NCBI RefSeq assembly: GCF_028768465.1
Contig: NZ_CP118225.1
Span: 3,143,001 to 3,207,000 of the forward strand
Length of the DNA stretch: 64,000 nt
DNA from: Rhodopirellula sp. P2
GTDB taxonomy: Bacteria; Planctomycetota; Planctomycetia; Pirellulales; Pirellulaceae
Reading direction: 5' to 3'
The first letter of the stretch is position 1, and every line of letters begins with the position of its first letter. The translations under genes and the position numbers were made by a program. Shown here piece by piece: positions 25,801-33,839 of this stretch. Under the pieces are notes generated by a model, which was not told the DNA's origin, did not search any database, and saw only the letters and a program-made list of their open reading frames with translations.

Positions 25801-27420
25801 GTGAACATCCAGAGCGATGACAACGCACCCACCGCAGTCAATGATTCTTTCCCTGTCACGGGAACGATTTTGGAAGACTCCGCTGCGGTGACCTACGATG
25901 TTCTCGCCAATGACACAACGGACGCGGACAACGAATCGTTCACGATCACGGGCGTGGGGTCGGCATCCAACGGAGGTCAAGTTTCGATCGCCAACAGCGG
26001 AACGGGGCTCTCCTACAAACCCGCAGCGAATTTCAACGGCACCGAAACGGTGACCTACACCATTCGCGATACCGGCGGTGGACTGTCGACGGCGACAGTG
26101 ACCTTCACGGTAACCGCGGTGAACGACGCACCGGTTGCCGAAAGCATCACGGTCGATACCGTGCGGGGCACAAGCAACGAGGCCGTGATCACGCGAAGCG
26201 ATCTGCCGAGCAATGTCGATGTCGGCGAGGTGTTGCAGTTCGTCAACCTCAGCACGCCAACGGCGGGCGGGACAGTGACAGTGAGTTCAGACGGTTCCAG
26301 CGTTTTGTACACGCCGCCGACCAGCACCTTCACTGGCACCGACACGTTCACTTACCAAGTTCAAGATGCTGGTGGGCTGTCCAGTTCCACAGCCACGATC
26401 ACAGTGAATGTTGCGGACTACCTGGCCCGGACGTTCAACTTCACGTTTGATTCGATCGGTGCGTTGTCGAGCAGTTTCTATGACGCCGCCATTTTGACTG
26501 GCACCAACGCTCGCGGTGAAACGGTTTCCATTCCATTGTCGGATTCTTCCGTCGTGGTTTCGGGTGGCACGGTCAGTGTTCCGGATATGTTGCCCGGTTC
26601 GTACAAACTGAGCATTCCTGCGGTGCCGTTCTTTGAAGGTGGCGAGGAGGCTCGCGAGATCGACATTGAAAGCGGTGCCGATGAGTCCGATGAAGAACTT
26701 TCGCTGAGCTTCGGGCGATTGTTGCCGCAGTACATTCGAGTGAATGATTGGTTCGGTTCCGCGCCGGCACTGCGTGTGGTCGCGGCAGTCTTGCCGGGCA
26801 GCAATGCCTTGTACATGCAGTCCAGCGACGCGGCGGATTCGCGTTTGAGCGACTTGGAATTGTCGCTCAATGCAGCGGCCACCAGCATCACGGTCAGTGC
26901 GACCGAGTCGACGACCACCGATGGAGCGACCACCACTGCTCAGGTCAGCGGGACGGCGGACGTGAGCGATGGCAGGGCCTTGGAGGTTCGCGGCCAAGTC
27001 GGTGATTATCGATTGGTGATTCTCAACTTCGACGAGTCGGGGTTTGAGCTGGAAACACCTTCGTCCAGTGCAGCCGCAGCGGCGAGCACGCAGTCAACAC
27101 AAGCCGCCGGAGAACCATTGGCATCGGCAGTGACCGTTGCGGATGCGATGGTGCCTGTCAGCGAGCTCGGGACCACGCGTGTTCAAAGCAGTGTGGAACC
27201 GTCTGGCGAACCCATTGAGATCCTTTCAGAGGGGGCTCAGAAGGTCGTTGCAGGGGCCGATGAAGCCAGCCAAGTCGATGCCGCGATGCCCGATGTCAGC
27301 ACCCGTTTGACCCGAATTTCGGGCACCGAAGAGGTGGTTGCCAGCGGCATCACGGGCCAACCCCGATTGCTCGGCGAAGCCGTGGATGAGGTCTTGACAG
27401 GCGGTTCTGGGGCAAACTGA
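22801..27420 (+). CDS. Giant secreted protein: Trx-like, cyclophilin and cadherin-like repeats
   Basis: 1539 residues from ATG 22801. Residues ~45-60 carry LQLESLEKRQMMAGD, a planctomycete LEPR-xLL-type N-terminal motif of exported giant proteins. Next comes a thioredoxin-like domain with CPAC at residues 122-125 in FYGAHWCPACTQQKQLF and a cis-Pro loop ISEYPTWVFPDGTRLTGVQSLE, closely like the Trx domain fused to VKOR. A cyclophilin-type peptidyl-prolyl isomerase follows at about 250-385 (GFYDGIIFHRVVNGFVIQGG, GVLSFAKSSDDTNDSQFFIT). The rest is Ig/cadherin-like: a BIg-type stretch at ~560-800, a cohesin-like region near 800-905, then three ~95-residue VLANDT-type repeats starting near 914, 1007 and 1109. 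The last 150 residues are Ala/Ser-rich. Likely cell surface or matrix. The frame extends upstream to 22654 without sense. Confidence 0.85.
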   Translation: MNFDNSSRRPTDSKQSFRAQVRHRLMSWIQGTSPAPVGEAVQRGRLQLESLEKRQMMAGDVELFATEGFFGSAGESSAAVESSSTDRGTSDRAAEGEPGQDLVQFAKDLDAAGVTFYGAHWCPACTQQKQLFEDGGDDLPFVEVTLPDRTQDSQFASLNISEYPTWVFPDGTRLTGVQSLETLSTRSGVAIPTSDNENPSFETIGAQTVELGSPLHIPIDGYDAEGGPLTVTVSVANPNLVEATVLSGNRSLRLDMDGFGDMVFELFEQRAERPTARVIELANSGFYDGIIFHRVVNGFVIQGGDPTGTGTGGSDLGDFDDQFHPDLQHNRTGVLSFAKSSDDTNDSQFFITEVETDFLDFNHSVFGQLVEGEDVREAISNMQVNNSTSNKPTTDIVINNATVFNDTENSVIMLKGLGGTGSTTVTVTITDSDGNSYDQVVPVTITDPPSDRRNAQPYLEDISVPASSPKTAPVELQLESFDLEDDAVQYFISGGVTGGTATVNASTGLLEVTPAAGVAGTQTVSLTVGVAAASNAASNSDLQSLVFTFTDDNTQAPAAPSSLDLRSSSDTGNSSGDNLTNAASLTFDVSGVTTGATVQIINTADNTVVGVGTATGGSIAITTSNLAAIGDGTYSLAARQIVNGVTSGTSTALSVTLDRTDPSFTLPANSSTGNVGAAYQANLASSEEGSGATYSLTVFPAGATIGSSTGIINWTPTTAQLGSNDFTVEIRDLAGNTYTESFAVTVAEEALARLEVRLTDLDGNTIDSVDVGQEFFLQLIGVDARPREDLGGIYSAYADIEFDSSIADFVPGTSIEYDSDFDFLPRGTLTSGLFNEIGSASSRFSPTNEEESVMAIVRMRAISDGSLTFTTNPADVSANETLLFFNNDRLPAGSINYGSTTLTVGDVNANNPPVGVDDTFTVISGSGQNTLDVLANEASTADPGETLTITAVGTASNGGTLSIASNGLSINYTPPANFIGTDTFQYTLSDGTSTDTVQVTVNIQSDDNAPTAVNDSFPVTGTILEDSAAVTYDVLANDTTDADNESFTITGVGSASNGGQVSIANSGTGLSYKPAANFNGTETVTYTIRDTGGGLSTATVTFTVTAVNDAPVAESITVDTVRGTSNEAVITRSDLPSNVDVGEVLQFVNLSTPTAGGTVTVSSDGSSVLYTPPTSTFTGTDTFTYQVQDAGGLSSSTATITVNVADYLARTFNFTFDSIGALSSSFYDAAILTGTNARGETVSIPLSDSSVVVSGGTVSVPDMLPGSYKLSIPAVPFFEGGEEAREIDIESGADESDEELSLSFGRLLPQYIRVNDWFGSAPALRVVAAVLPGSNALYMQSSDAADSRLSDLELSLNAAATSITVSATESTTTDGATTTAQVSGTADVSDGRALEVRGQVGDYRLVILNFDESGFELETPSSSAAAAASTQSTQAAGEPLASAVTVADAMVPVSELGTTRVQSSVEPSGEPIEILSEGAQKVVAGADEASQVDAAMPDVSTRLTRISGTEEVVASGITGQPRLLGEAVDEVLTGGSGAN

Positions 27421-27593
27421 CCCTGATTCGACCCTCAAAAACCGAAAAAGGCTGAAAATCACGGTGTTTTCGCCCTTTGGAAGGGTTGCGGCCGGACCAT
27501 GCGGGACATAACACTTGTGCCGCATCGGAGGGGAATCCCAACGTTCTAACTCCTATTCACTATTTAGTTCACCCATTTTTGCAGGTGCCGCTC

Positions 27594-27911
27594 ATGGCCA
27601 AAGTACCGCCCAAACCACCGACGAAGACTCAAATCATCGCCAACATTGCAGAAGAGACCGAACTGACCAAGAAAGACGTTGCTGCTGTCCTCGACTCGTT
27701 GGCTGGTGAAATCGAGAAGTCGCTGCAAAAGGGTGGCCCTGGACAATTCGCTATCCCCGGTCTTTGCAAGATCGTGTTGAAGGACGTTCCCGCCAAGCCA
27801 AAGCGAAAAGGTCGCAACCCTGCCAACGGCGAAGAAATCTGGTTGGCACCCAAGCCCGCCAGCAAGAAACTGACCATCCGCCCACTGAAGGGCCTGAAGG
27901 AAATGATCTGA
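27594..27911 (+). CDS. HU/IHF-like DNA-binding protein
   Basis: 105 residues from ATG 27594 (MAKVPPKPPTKTQIIANIAEE). The helical dimer part (TKTQIIANIAEETELTKKDVAAVLDSLAGEIEKSL) is followed by GPGQFAIPGLCKIVLKDVPAKPKRKGRNPANGEEI, the strand pair and the DNA-binding arm with the R-N-P motif typical of the HU superfamily, and a C-terminal KKLTIRPLKGLKEMI. It is a variant HU of the sort common in planctomycetes, with a longer loop before the arm. Nucleoid compaction or a viral histone-like role is from family knowledge. It is followed by a clear intrinsic terminator. Confidence 0.9.
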   Translation: MAKVPPKPPTKTQIIANIAEETELTKKDVAAVLDSLAGEIEKSLQKGGPGQFAIPGLCKIVLKDVPAKPKRKGRNPANGEEIWLAPKPASKKLTIRPLKGLKEMI

Positions 27912-27944
27912 TCGGCGAATCAGCTTCCTTCGAAGTAAGAAATG

Positions 27945-27982
27945 ACTGCCCTGCAACGCGATCTGCGTTGCGGGGCAGTTTT
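27945..27982 (+). terminator. Intrinsic terminator of the HU-like gene
   Basis: A 15-bp stem (one G-U pair) with a 5-base loop: ACTGCCCTGCAACGC pairs with GCGTTGCGGGGCAGT, followed by TTTT. It starts 33 bp after the HU stop codon. Confidence 0.9.
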
Positions 27983-28112
27983 CGTTTGTGCTTGGATGGT
28001 GTGAGCGATGTGTTTCCGTTCGACTTCGGTGGTCATTGATCGGGATGCCAGCGAGACGCAATCCCGCTATACTTCACCCACTTTTCATCCGTGATCTTTT
28101 CTCGGCGGCAAC

Positions 28113-29291
28113 ATGATCGAAACCTCCTCGAATGCCACCGCCCCTGACGTGGCCGCGAAATCTGTGAACGAAGAATCCCCCGCCGAAGCGACAAACGTCC
28201 AACACAACACAGGTCCTGGATCGAGGCCTCGCAAGAAGGCCACTCGCGGTCGCATGGGCAAACTGAAAGGGGTTCGGATTGCTGGGACGGGATCGTATGT
28301 TCCCGAGCGAATCGTCACCAACGAAGACCTGGCTGCGCTGGGGTGTGACAGCGACTGGATCGTGCGCCGCACCGGTATCTTGCAGCGTCGACATGCGGAA
28401 CCCGATCAAGCGACCAGCGATCTTTGCTACGAAGCGGCGCTTCGTTGTCTCGAGAATGCCAATGTCTCGATCGACGAGGTTGACCTGATCCTCGTTGCCA
28501 CGATCACACCGGATCATCCCACGCCTTCGACGGCCTGTCACTTGCAACGCCGGCTCGGTGCCGTCGCGCCCGCGATGGACATTGGCGCCGCCTGCGCTGG
28601 GTTCATGTACGCACTCGTCACCGGGGCGCAGTTTGTTTCCAACGGCAACGCTCGCAACGTGTTGGTCATCGGTGCGGACTTGATGAGCCGCACGGTGGAT
28701 CCCGAAGACAAGAAAACCTACCCGTTGTTTGGGGATGCGGCTGGCGCCGCTTTGTTGGTGCCCTCCAACGTGGATGATTCCCCGCCCTCTGATGGCGAGC
28801 GTGAGTCCAGCGACCCAGGCATCCAAGCCGATGGATTGCTGGCGTATCAACTTGGCAGCGAAGGTTGCGGTGGCGAGATGCTGTGCATCCCTGCGGGCGG
28901 TTCACGAACGCCGATCACGGCCGAGTCCGATCCCGCTGCCAGTCGCTATCTGCAGATGGATGGTCGGGGAGTGTTCAAGTGGGCGGTGCGAATCTTTGAC
29001 GAGAGTGCCAAAGATGTTTTGAATGCCGCCAACGTATCTTCCGATCAACTCGGGTTGGTGGTCTTGCACCAAGCCAACCAGCGAATCATTGATTCCGCCG
29101 TGTCGGATTTGAACGTGCCGCCTGAGAAGGTGTTCGTGAACCTCGACAAGTACGGCAACACCTCGGGGGCGAGCATCCCGCTGGCACTCGATGAAGCTGC
29201 TCGCGAGGGACGCTTGAAAGAAGGCGACCTGTTGTTGCTGTGCGGATTTGGTGCGGGCTTAGCCTGGGGCACCGCGCTGCTGCGTTGGTAA
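28113..29291 (+). CDS. fabH: Beta-ketoacyl-ACP synthase III
   Basis: The enzyme condenses an acyl-CoA starter with malonyl-ACP to begin fatty-acid synthesis. The catalytic triad is intact: Cys in DIGAACAGFMYAL, His in LVVLHQANQRIID and Asn in DKYGNTSGASIP. Also seen: IAGTGSYVPERIVTNEDL, WIVRRTGILQRR, TPDHPTPSTAC, PLFGDAAGAAL and the end GFGAGLAWGTALL. Length is 392 residues from ATG 28113, but the family begins at MGKLKGVRIAGTG (ATG 28254), so the first 47 residues, which are Ala/Glu/Thr-rich, are an extension or the start is later. Neither ATG has a strong Shine-Dalgarno. No other fab genes are adjacent. Confidence 0.93.
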   Translation: MIETSSNATAPDVAAKSVNEESPAEATNVQHNTGPGSRPRKKATRGRMGKLKGVRIAGTGSYVPERIVTNEDLAALGCDSDWIVRRTGILQRRHAEPDQATSDLCYEAALRCLENANVSIDEVDLILVATITPDHPTPSTACHLQRRLGAVAPAMDIGAACAGFMYALVTGAQFVSNGNARNVLVIGADLMSRTVDPEDKKTYPLFGDAAGAALLVPSNVDDSPPSDGERESSDPGIQADGLLAYQLGSEGCGGEMLCIPAGGSRTPITAESDPAASRYLQMDGRGVFKWAVRIFDESAKDVLNAANVSSDQLGLVVLHQANQRIIDSAVSDLNVPPEKVFVNLDKYGNTSGASIPLALDEAAREGRLKEGDLLLLCGFGAGLAWGTALLRW

Positions 29292-29389
29292 GCAGGTCGG
29301 CTGGAATGGATCGGGCACAACCATGTGAGCCGTTTGGGCGTTAGCCTGGGCTGCGCGTGAAAACCGTGGCTAACGCCAACGGCTCACAT
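29289..29389. repeat. Dispersed extragenic repeat (REP-like), copy 1
   Basis: The left half (29289-29346) is the reverse complement of the repeat at 54648-54700 and 58921-58974, in the form TAAGCAGGTCGG...ATGTGAGCCGTTTGGGCGTT. Within this copy ATGTGAGCCGTTTGGGCGTTAGCC-like sequence (29323-29346) is inverted at 29368-29389, forming a long imperfect hairpin in the gap between fabH and the convergent xerD. It might help termination. Confidence 0.8.
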
Positions 29390-29436
29390 ACCCGATGACA
29401 CCTGCGTACCTGCTTAGTCAGTGCGATTGGTGTCGA

Positions 29437-30390
29437 TCACGCCCGGGGATGAAACTCTCGGTGCACGCGTTGCAATCGCGAGTGTTCGACGTGGGTGTAG
29501 ATCTGGGTCGTTTGAATGCTGGCGTGTCCCAGCATCTCTTGGACCTGCCGCAGGTCAGCACCACCGGCCAGCAAGTGCGTCGCGAAGCTGTGACGCAAAC
29601 TGTGGGGGCTGATCTCGTCCGAGATTCCCGCCCGCTTGGCATAGCGTTTCACCAACCGCCACAGTTGGATTCGATCCAGTGCTTTGCCGCTTCTTGAGAG
29701 GAACAGTTCGTCGACTTGACCGGGGTTGCGATCCGCCAGGAGCTGTCGGCTCTCTTCGAGGTACAGCTGGATTGCCCGAATCGCCCCGCCGCCGATGGGG
29801 ACCATGCGTTGTTTGTCTCCCTTCCCGTGACAGCGCAGGGTGCGTTCCTCGAGCGTCAAGTCTCGAACGCGAAGCGTGCAGACCTCGGACGCACGGCAAC
29901 CGGTTGCGTAGAGCACTTCCAGCAACGCACGATCGCGCTGCCAGAAGGAATCGGACTTTTTGACGGCGGAGAGGAATGCTTCGACTTCGTTGGGCGAGAG
30001 CACGCCCGGCATGCGTTGCCAAGCCTTCTGCGTCGCCAGCAGTTCGGCCGGGTTGTCGACCGTGATGCCTTCGAGTTGCAGATACCGGAAGAACGTCCGG
30101 ATCGCCACAATCGCTCGGGAGATGGACGCGGGAGCCAGCCCTTCGCCGTGCAGGGAGGCGACGAAGTCCGACAATTCGGTGATTGTCAGGTCCGCGGGAC
30201 GGCGTCCGTCCATCCAGGTGACAAACCGTTTCATGTCGCGCCCATAGGCGGAGATGGTGTTGTCGGCCAGATGACATTCGCGTTTCAAGTAAACCAAAAA
30301 TTCATCACAAACCGCTTGACCGGCCGAGGGACCGGCCGATTCTGTCTGTCCGGTCTGCAATTGCTGCAGTTTTGTGCGTCGTTTAGCCAC
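29437..30390 (-). CDS. xerD: Tyrosine recombinase, XerD type
   Basis: 317 residues with the N-terminal core-binding domain (FLVYLKRECHLADNTISAYGRDMKRFV, RAIVAIRTFFRYLQLEG) and the C-terminal catalytic domain. The catalytic residues are all present: Arg in ATGCRASEVC, Lys in CHGKGDKQRMVPIG, His-x-x-Arg in SPHSLRHSFATHLL, the second His in QEMLGHASIQTTQ and the nucleophile Tyr in IYTHVEH. The C-terminal HREFHPRA resembles the end of XerD more than XerC. It resolves chromosome dimers at dif with its XerC partner, which is not in the window. A ~28-residue basic N-terminal extension is unusual. No mobile element flanks it, so a housekeeping role fits. It is divergent from galE. Confidence 0.9.
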   Translation of the reverse strand: MAKRRTKLQQLQTGQTESAGPSAGQAVCDEFLVYLKRECHLADNTISAYGRDMKRFVTWMDGRRPADLTITELSDFVASLHGEGLAPASISRAIVAIRTFFRYLQLEGITVDNPAELLATQKAWQRMPGVLSPNEVEAFLSAVKKSDSFWQRDRALLEVLYATGCRASEVCTLRVRDLTLEERTLRCHGKGDKQRMVPIGGGAIRAIQLYLEESRQLLADRNPGQVDELFLSRSGKALDRIQLWRLVKRYAKRAGISDEISPHSLRHSFATHLLAGGADLRQVQEMLGHASIQTTQIYTHVEHSRLQRVHREFHPRA

Positions 30391-30530
30391 TCTAGTGGTG
30401 CTCCACGGCGTTCAGGGATGCACTGTGGATGTGCACTTCATCGAAACGTTTCCAATGAGTTATCGTCTTGGAGGCGTGTTGCCGCCAATGTCAATTCTTC
30501 TCGAATCATCTCCAGCGTAAGATTCTTCCC

Positions 30531-31517
30531 ATGAAAGTTTTCGTCGTCGGCGGTGCCGGGTACATCGGGTCCCACGCGGTCGCTTTGTTGCTCGATGCCG
30601 GTCACGAAGTGGTCGTGTTTGACAATCTGTCACGCGGCCACGCCAAATCGGTCCCGGAAGGCTTGCTGGTCGAGGGAGACCTGAGCGATCAGGCGAAGCT
30701 GACGGCGCTGTTGAAAGAACACTCGATCGATGCGGTGATGCACTTCGCCGCGTTTGCCGAGGTCGGTGAATCGGTCCGTGACCCGGCGATCTACTACCAG
30801 AACAATGTCGTGGCAACGTTGTCTTTGTTGGAGGCAATGCGTGCAGCGGATGTCAAAAACATTGTCTTCAGCAGCACCACGGCGACCTACGGGCAACCTG
30901 AGACGGTGCCGATCCCCGAGACCACGCCGCAGAACCCGATCAATCCTTACGGGTTCTCGAAGTTGGTGATTGAAAAGGCGTTGGCGGATTACGCTCACGC
31001 CTACGGGTTCGCCTACGCGGCGCTGCGATACTTCAACGCCGCCGGAGCACGCCCCGATGGAACGATTGGTGAACATCACGACCCCGAATCGCATTTGATC
31101 CCGATCGTGTTGCAGGTGGCTTTGGGGCAACGTGAATCGATTTCGATCTTCGGCGATGATTATCCCACGCCGGATGGCACATGCATCCGCGACTACATCC
31201 ACGTCGACGACCTGGGAGATGCTCACCTGCGGGCTCTCGACCGGTTGGTTCCGGGGGAAGGCATCAAAGTGAACCTGGGGACAGGCCGAGGCACCAGCGT
31301 TCGAGAAATCGTTGATGCATGCCGCTCCGTGACTGGGCATCCGATCCCCGAAGTGATGGGGCAGCGTCGTCCTGGCGACCCTGCGGAGCTGATTGCCGAT
31401 GCGAAATTGGCGGGGGAAGTGCTGGGTTGGAAACCCCGGTACACCGAGATCCAGGACATCGTGAAGACGGCTTGGAATTGGCACCAAGCACACCCCCAGG
31501 GTTACGACACGGTTTGA
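30531..31517 (+). CDS. galE: UDP-glucose 4-epimerase
   Basis: 328 residues from ATG 30531 (MKVFVVGGAGYIGSHAVALL). The NAD-binding GGAGYIGSH, the DNLSRGH, the MHFAAFAEVGESV and NNVVATLSLLEAM segments, the SST active-site Ser with YGFSKLVIEKAL (Tyr and Lys), and the substrate part RYFNAAGARPDGTIGEHHDPESHLIPIVLQVA and DYPTPDGTCIRDYIHVDDLGDAHL all match GalE. It interconverts UDP-glucose and UDP-galactose for surface glycans. The frame is open upstream to 30468. It is divergent from xerD and just ahead of the GTPase operon, from which it is separated by 126 bp. Confidence 0.96.
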   Translation: MKVFVVGGAGYIGSHAVALLLDAGHEVVVFDNLSRGHAKSVPEGLLVEGDLSDQAKLTALLKEHSIDAVMHFAAFAEVGESVRDPAIYYQNNVVATLSLLEAMRAADVKNIVFSSTTATYGQPETVPIPETTPQNPINPYGFSKLVIEKALADYAHAYGFAYAALRYFNAAGARPDGTIGEHHDPESHLIPIVLQVALGQRESISIFGDDYPTPDGTCIRDYIHVDDLGDAHLRALDRLVPGEGIKVNLGTGRGTSVREIVDACRSVTGHPIPEVMGQRRPGDPAELIADAKLAGEVLGWKPRYTEIQDIVKTAWNWHQAHPQGYDTV

Positions 31518-31643
31518 CGGGATCGCTCTGAGAGCTCCTCCGACTGGTTGTCGTTGTCGAATTGAATCATGATGATAGAGGTCCCGGCGGGTTTGGTACG
31601 CCACGTTCTGTTTCATTGTTAAGTCGTTGGCGTCGATTCGTTC

Positions 31644-33839
31644 ATGTTTCCATTGCGACGTTCCACAAAAGATCCGTCGGTGGATTGGCCGGCGTTGTTG
31701 TCTTTGTTGGAAGACGATGATCGACGAGCGGCGGTGGCACGCATCGCGCCCTACGAGGGGCGAGAAAGCTATCTGACGGCGCTGCGGCGGATTGAGAACG
31801 CTCAATCCCTCGCCACGTTGGCGGCCGGTCGCCGACTGCACACGGCGTCGAAGTTGGTCGACCGACCCACCATCGCTGTTTCAGGGATGTTGAACAGCGG
31901 CAAGACAAGCCTGGTCAGTTCGTTCCTCTCATCCGCTGGGCAACGACGCACGTTGCGTGGCACCAGCAACCGGCAGGGGACCCATCGGTTTGTGCTGTGG
32001 CTGCCGCAGAGCTGGCGATCGGACGTGGAGCTTTGGAGTTTGCTGATCACGCGAATTGGTGACTCTTTGGGGAACGCCCCCGAGGAGTTGGCACTGGATC
32101 CGGAGGTGGCGGCAGAGCAGTACAACAATCGAGATGGCGATGCGTCGTTGTTGTCGGTGCCGTTGCTGGCGACCGACCCCGGGCTGGACGACGTCGGTGT
32201 TGGTTTGCTGGATTGTCCGGACATCGTTTCCGACGAGGAGTTCGGATTGGGGTCGCCCGAGCAACGACGCGAGTTGCTGGGCCGTGCGGCGACGTTGTGT
32301 TCCGCGTTTTTAATTGTCACCGGAGCGGAGTCTTCACGTGACACGACCTTGGCCGATTTGCTGCGGATCGCGTCGGATTTGATGCCCGGTGTGCCTCGCA
32401 TGTTGGCGGTCAACAAAGTGCGGCCACGGCAAACGCCAGATCAGGTTCACGAGACATTCGATCCGCTGGTCAAGCGGTACGGTGTTGCCACGCTGTACGC
32501 CGCCTACGATTTTGATGTTCCCTCGAGTCGTCCGTTCATACCAGCCTTGGGCGAACAGCACCCGCAGCACGAGGCGATGGTGCCGGCCGAATCCGATTTG
32601 CAACGCGAGCACGAACCGGAACCACTTCCCGTCTTTTTCGCGGTCAGCGAAGACCCCGATCACAATCCACCAGCGGTCATCGAAGAGGATCGTTTGTTGC
32701 AGGCGTTGCCGTCCAAACTGGATCGCGGTGTGCTGTTCTCGCAGTTGCATCAGGCTCTTCGTATCAACCTGGAAGATGCGATTTGGAATCAGGGGGTCGA
32801 ATCCATTCGTCGTGATGCTGACGAGTCCTTCGAGAAAACTCGCCAGTGCCAACAGGTGTTGTTGGATTCGGCGCTGGAGTATTTCGCTCATCGAAAGATT
32901 GGCGGTGAAGTGATCGAGCTGCGATTGCACCAAAGCGAGCGAATCATACGACAGCTCAGTGAATCGTTTGCAGCCACCGCGCCGTGGTATGCCCGCTGGG
33001 GCGTGCGGCTCAACTCGACGCTTCGACGCGTGGTCGGTGGGGCGGGGGACTTCATTCGCAACCTGACCCCAACGGCGGTTTCACGTCGCGCCGCGGACGA
33101 CATCAAGGGGCGATTTCGAAGTGGCGAATATGGTGGCTTGATCGAGCCGACGGGATTGATCAACGAGATCGAACGCCACGGGGGAACGACGGTGCTGACG
33201 CATCTCGCGTCCGAATCAAGTGGTCGTTCAGCATCGGAAGCCGATGTTTCGGTGTTCCGGGAACCTGTCGAGCGAGCGGTTCTGCGATTCGAACAAGACG
33301 ACTTCACGACGTTGGATCCTCGACGGCTCGACACGGCGGTCCGGCAAATGTGGGCGGAGGTTCCCGTGCATCGAAAAATCGCGACCGGTTTGACTCCCCT
33401 GGCGGCACTGTTCGCCACCTTCGGCGCGGTCCTGATGATCCCCGTCGACTTGGGGGCCAACGCGATTCTTGCGGCATCGATTCCGGAAATGCTCGCCGCC
33501 GCGGGACTGACGATCATGTCAACGATGTGGGCTGCCAATCGCGGGACGCAAGACGTCAGTCAGCAAGCCGCCCGGCAACAATTGGCGGACTTCTTGGCAG
33601 TGCTGTGTGACGAACTGGGGGTGGCCAGGCCAGATCCACCGATGGATGTCCGAGTGGGCAACGCCAATGTGACGTTGCCACCATCGCGAATTACAAGCGG
33701 CGAGCCACCTGAGAAGATGGTGTCATTGTTTCGTGTGCGGGATGAGTTTGTTTCGGAACTGAAGCGATTGCTGCCGCGGCCCTCGGGGGCGAAAAAACGT
33801 GCCGGTGACTCATCCAGCGAATCGGGAGCCAAACGATGA
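31644..33839 (+). CDS. Dynamin-like/P-loop GTPase 1 of a four-gene membrane operon
   Basis: 731 residues. A GTPase domain is suggested by Walker A GMLNSGKT at residues 81-88, a Walker B/G3-like strand VGLLDCPDI, and NKVR at 257-260 for the guanine-specific NKxD (the Asp is Arg, which is unusual). A long helical region follows (~380-560; EKTRQCQQVLLDSALEYF, VIELRLHQSERIIRQLSESF), then two hydrophobic helices (LTPLAALFATFGAVLMIPV, LAASIPEMLAAAGLTIMSTMWA) near residues 575-630. The C-terminus is basic and Ser-rich. The layout, a GTPase head, helical stalk and paired membrane helices, resembles dynamin-like or YcjF/YcjX-type proteins. Its stop overlaps the next gene by four bases (ATGA). Function is unknown. 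Confidence 0.75.
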   Translation: MFPLRRSTKDPSVDWPALLSLLEDDDRRAAVARIAPYEGRESYLTALRRIENAQSLATLAAGRRLHTASKLVDRPTIAVSGMLNSGKTSLVSSFLSSAGQRRTLRGTSNRQGTHRFVLWLPQSWRSDVELWSLLITRIGDSLGNAPEELALDPEVAAEQYNNRDGDASLLSVPLLATDPGLDDVGVGLLDCPDIVSDEEFGLGSPEQRRELLGRAATLCSAFLIVTGAESSRDTTLADLLRIASDLMPGVPRMLAVNKVRPRQTPDQVHETFDPLVKRYGVATLYAAYDFDVPSSRPFIPALGEQHPQHEAMVPAESDLQREHEPEPLPVFFAVSEDPDHNPPAVIEEDRLLQALPSKLDRGVLFSQLHQALRINLEDAIWNQGVESIRRDADESFEKTRQCQQVLLDSALEYFAHRKIGGEVIELRLHQSERIIRQLSESFAATAPWYARWGVRLNSTLRRVVGGAGDFIRNLTPTAVSRRAADDIKGRFRSGEYGGLIEPTGLINEIERHGGTTVLTHLASESSGRSASEADVSVFREPVERAVLRFEQDDFTTLDPRRLDTAVRQMWAEVPVHRKIATGLTPLAALFATFGAVLMIPVDLGANAILAASIPEMLAAAGLTIMSTMWAANRGTQDVSQQAARQQLADFLAVLCDELGVARPDPPMDVRVGNANVTLPPSRITSGEPPEKMVSLFRVRDEFVSELKRLLPRPSGAKKRAGDSSSESGAKR

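Noticed and set aside
29437..30390. Integrase of a mobile element
   Set aside because: The recombinase has XerD-like features, sits among housekeeping genes and has no att-like repeats or cargo at its sides.
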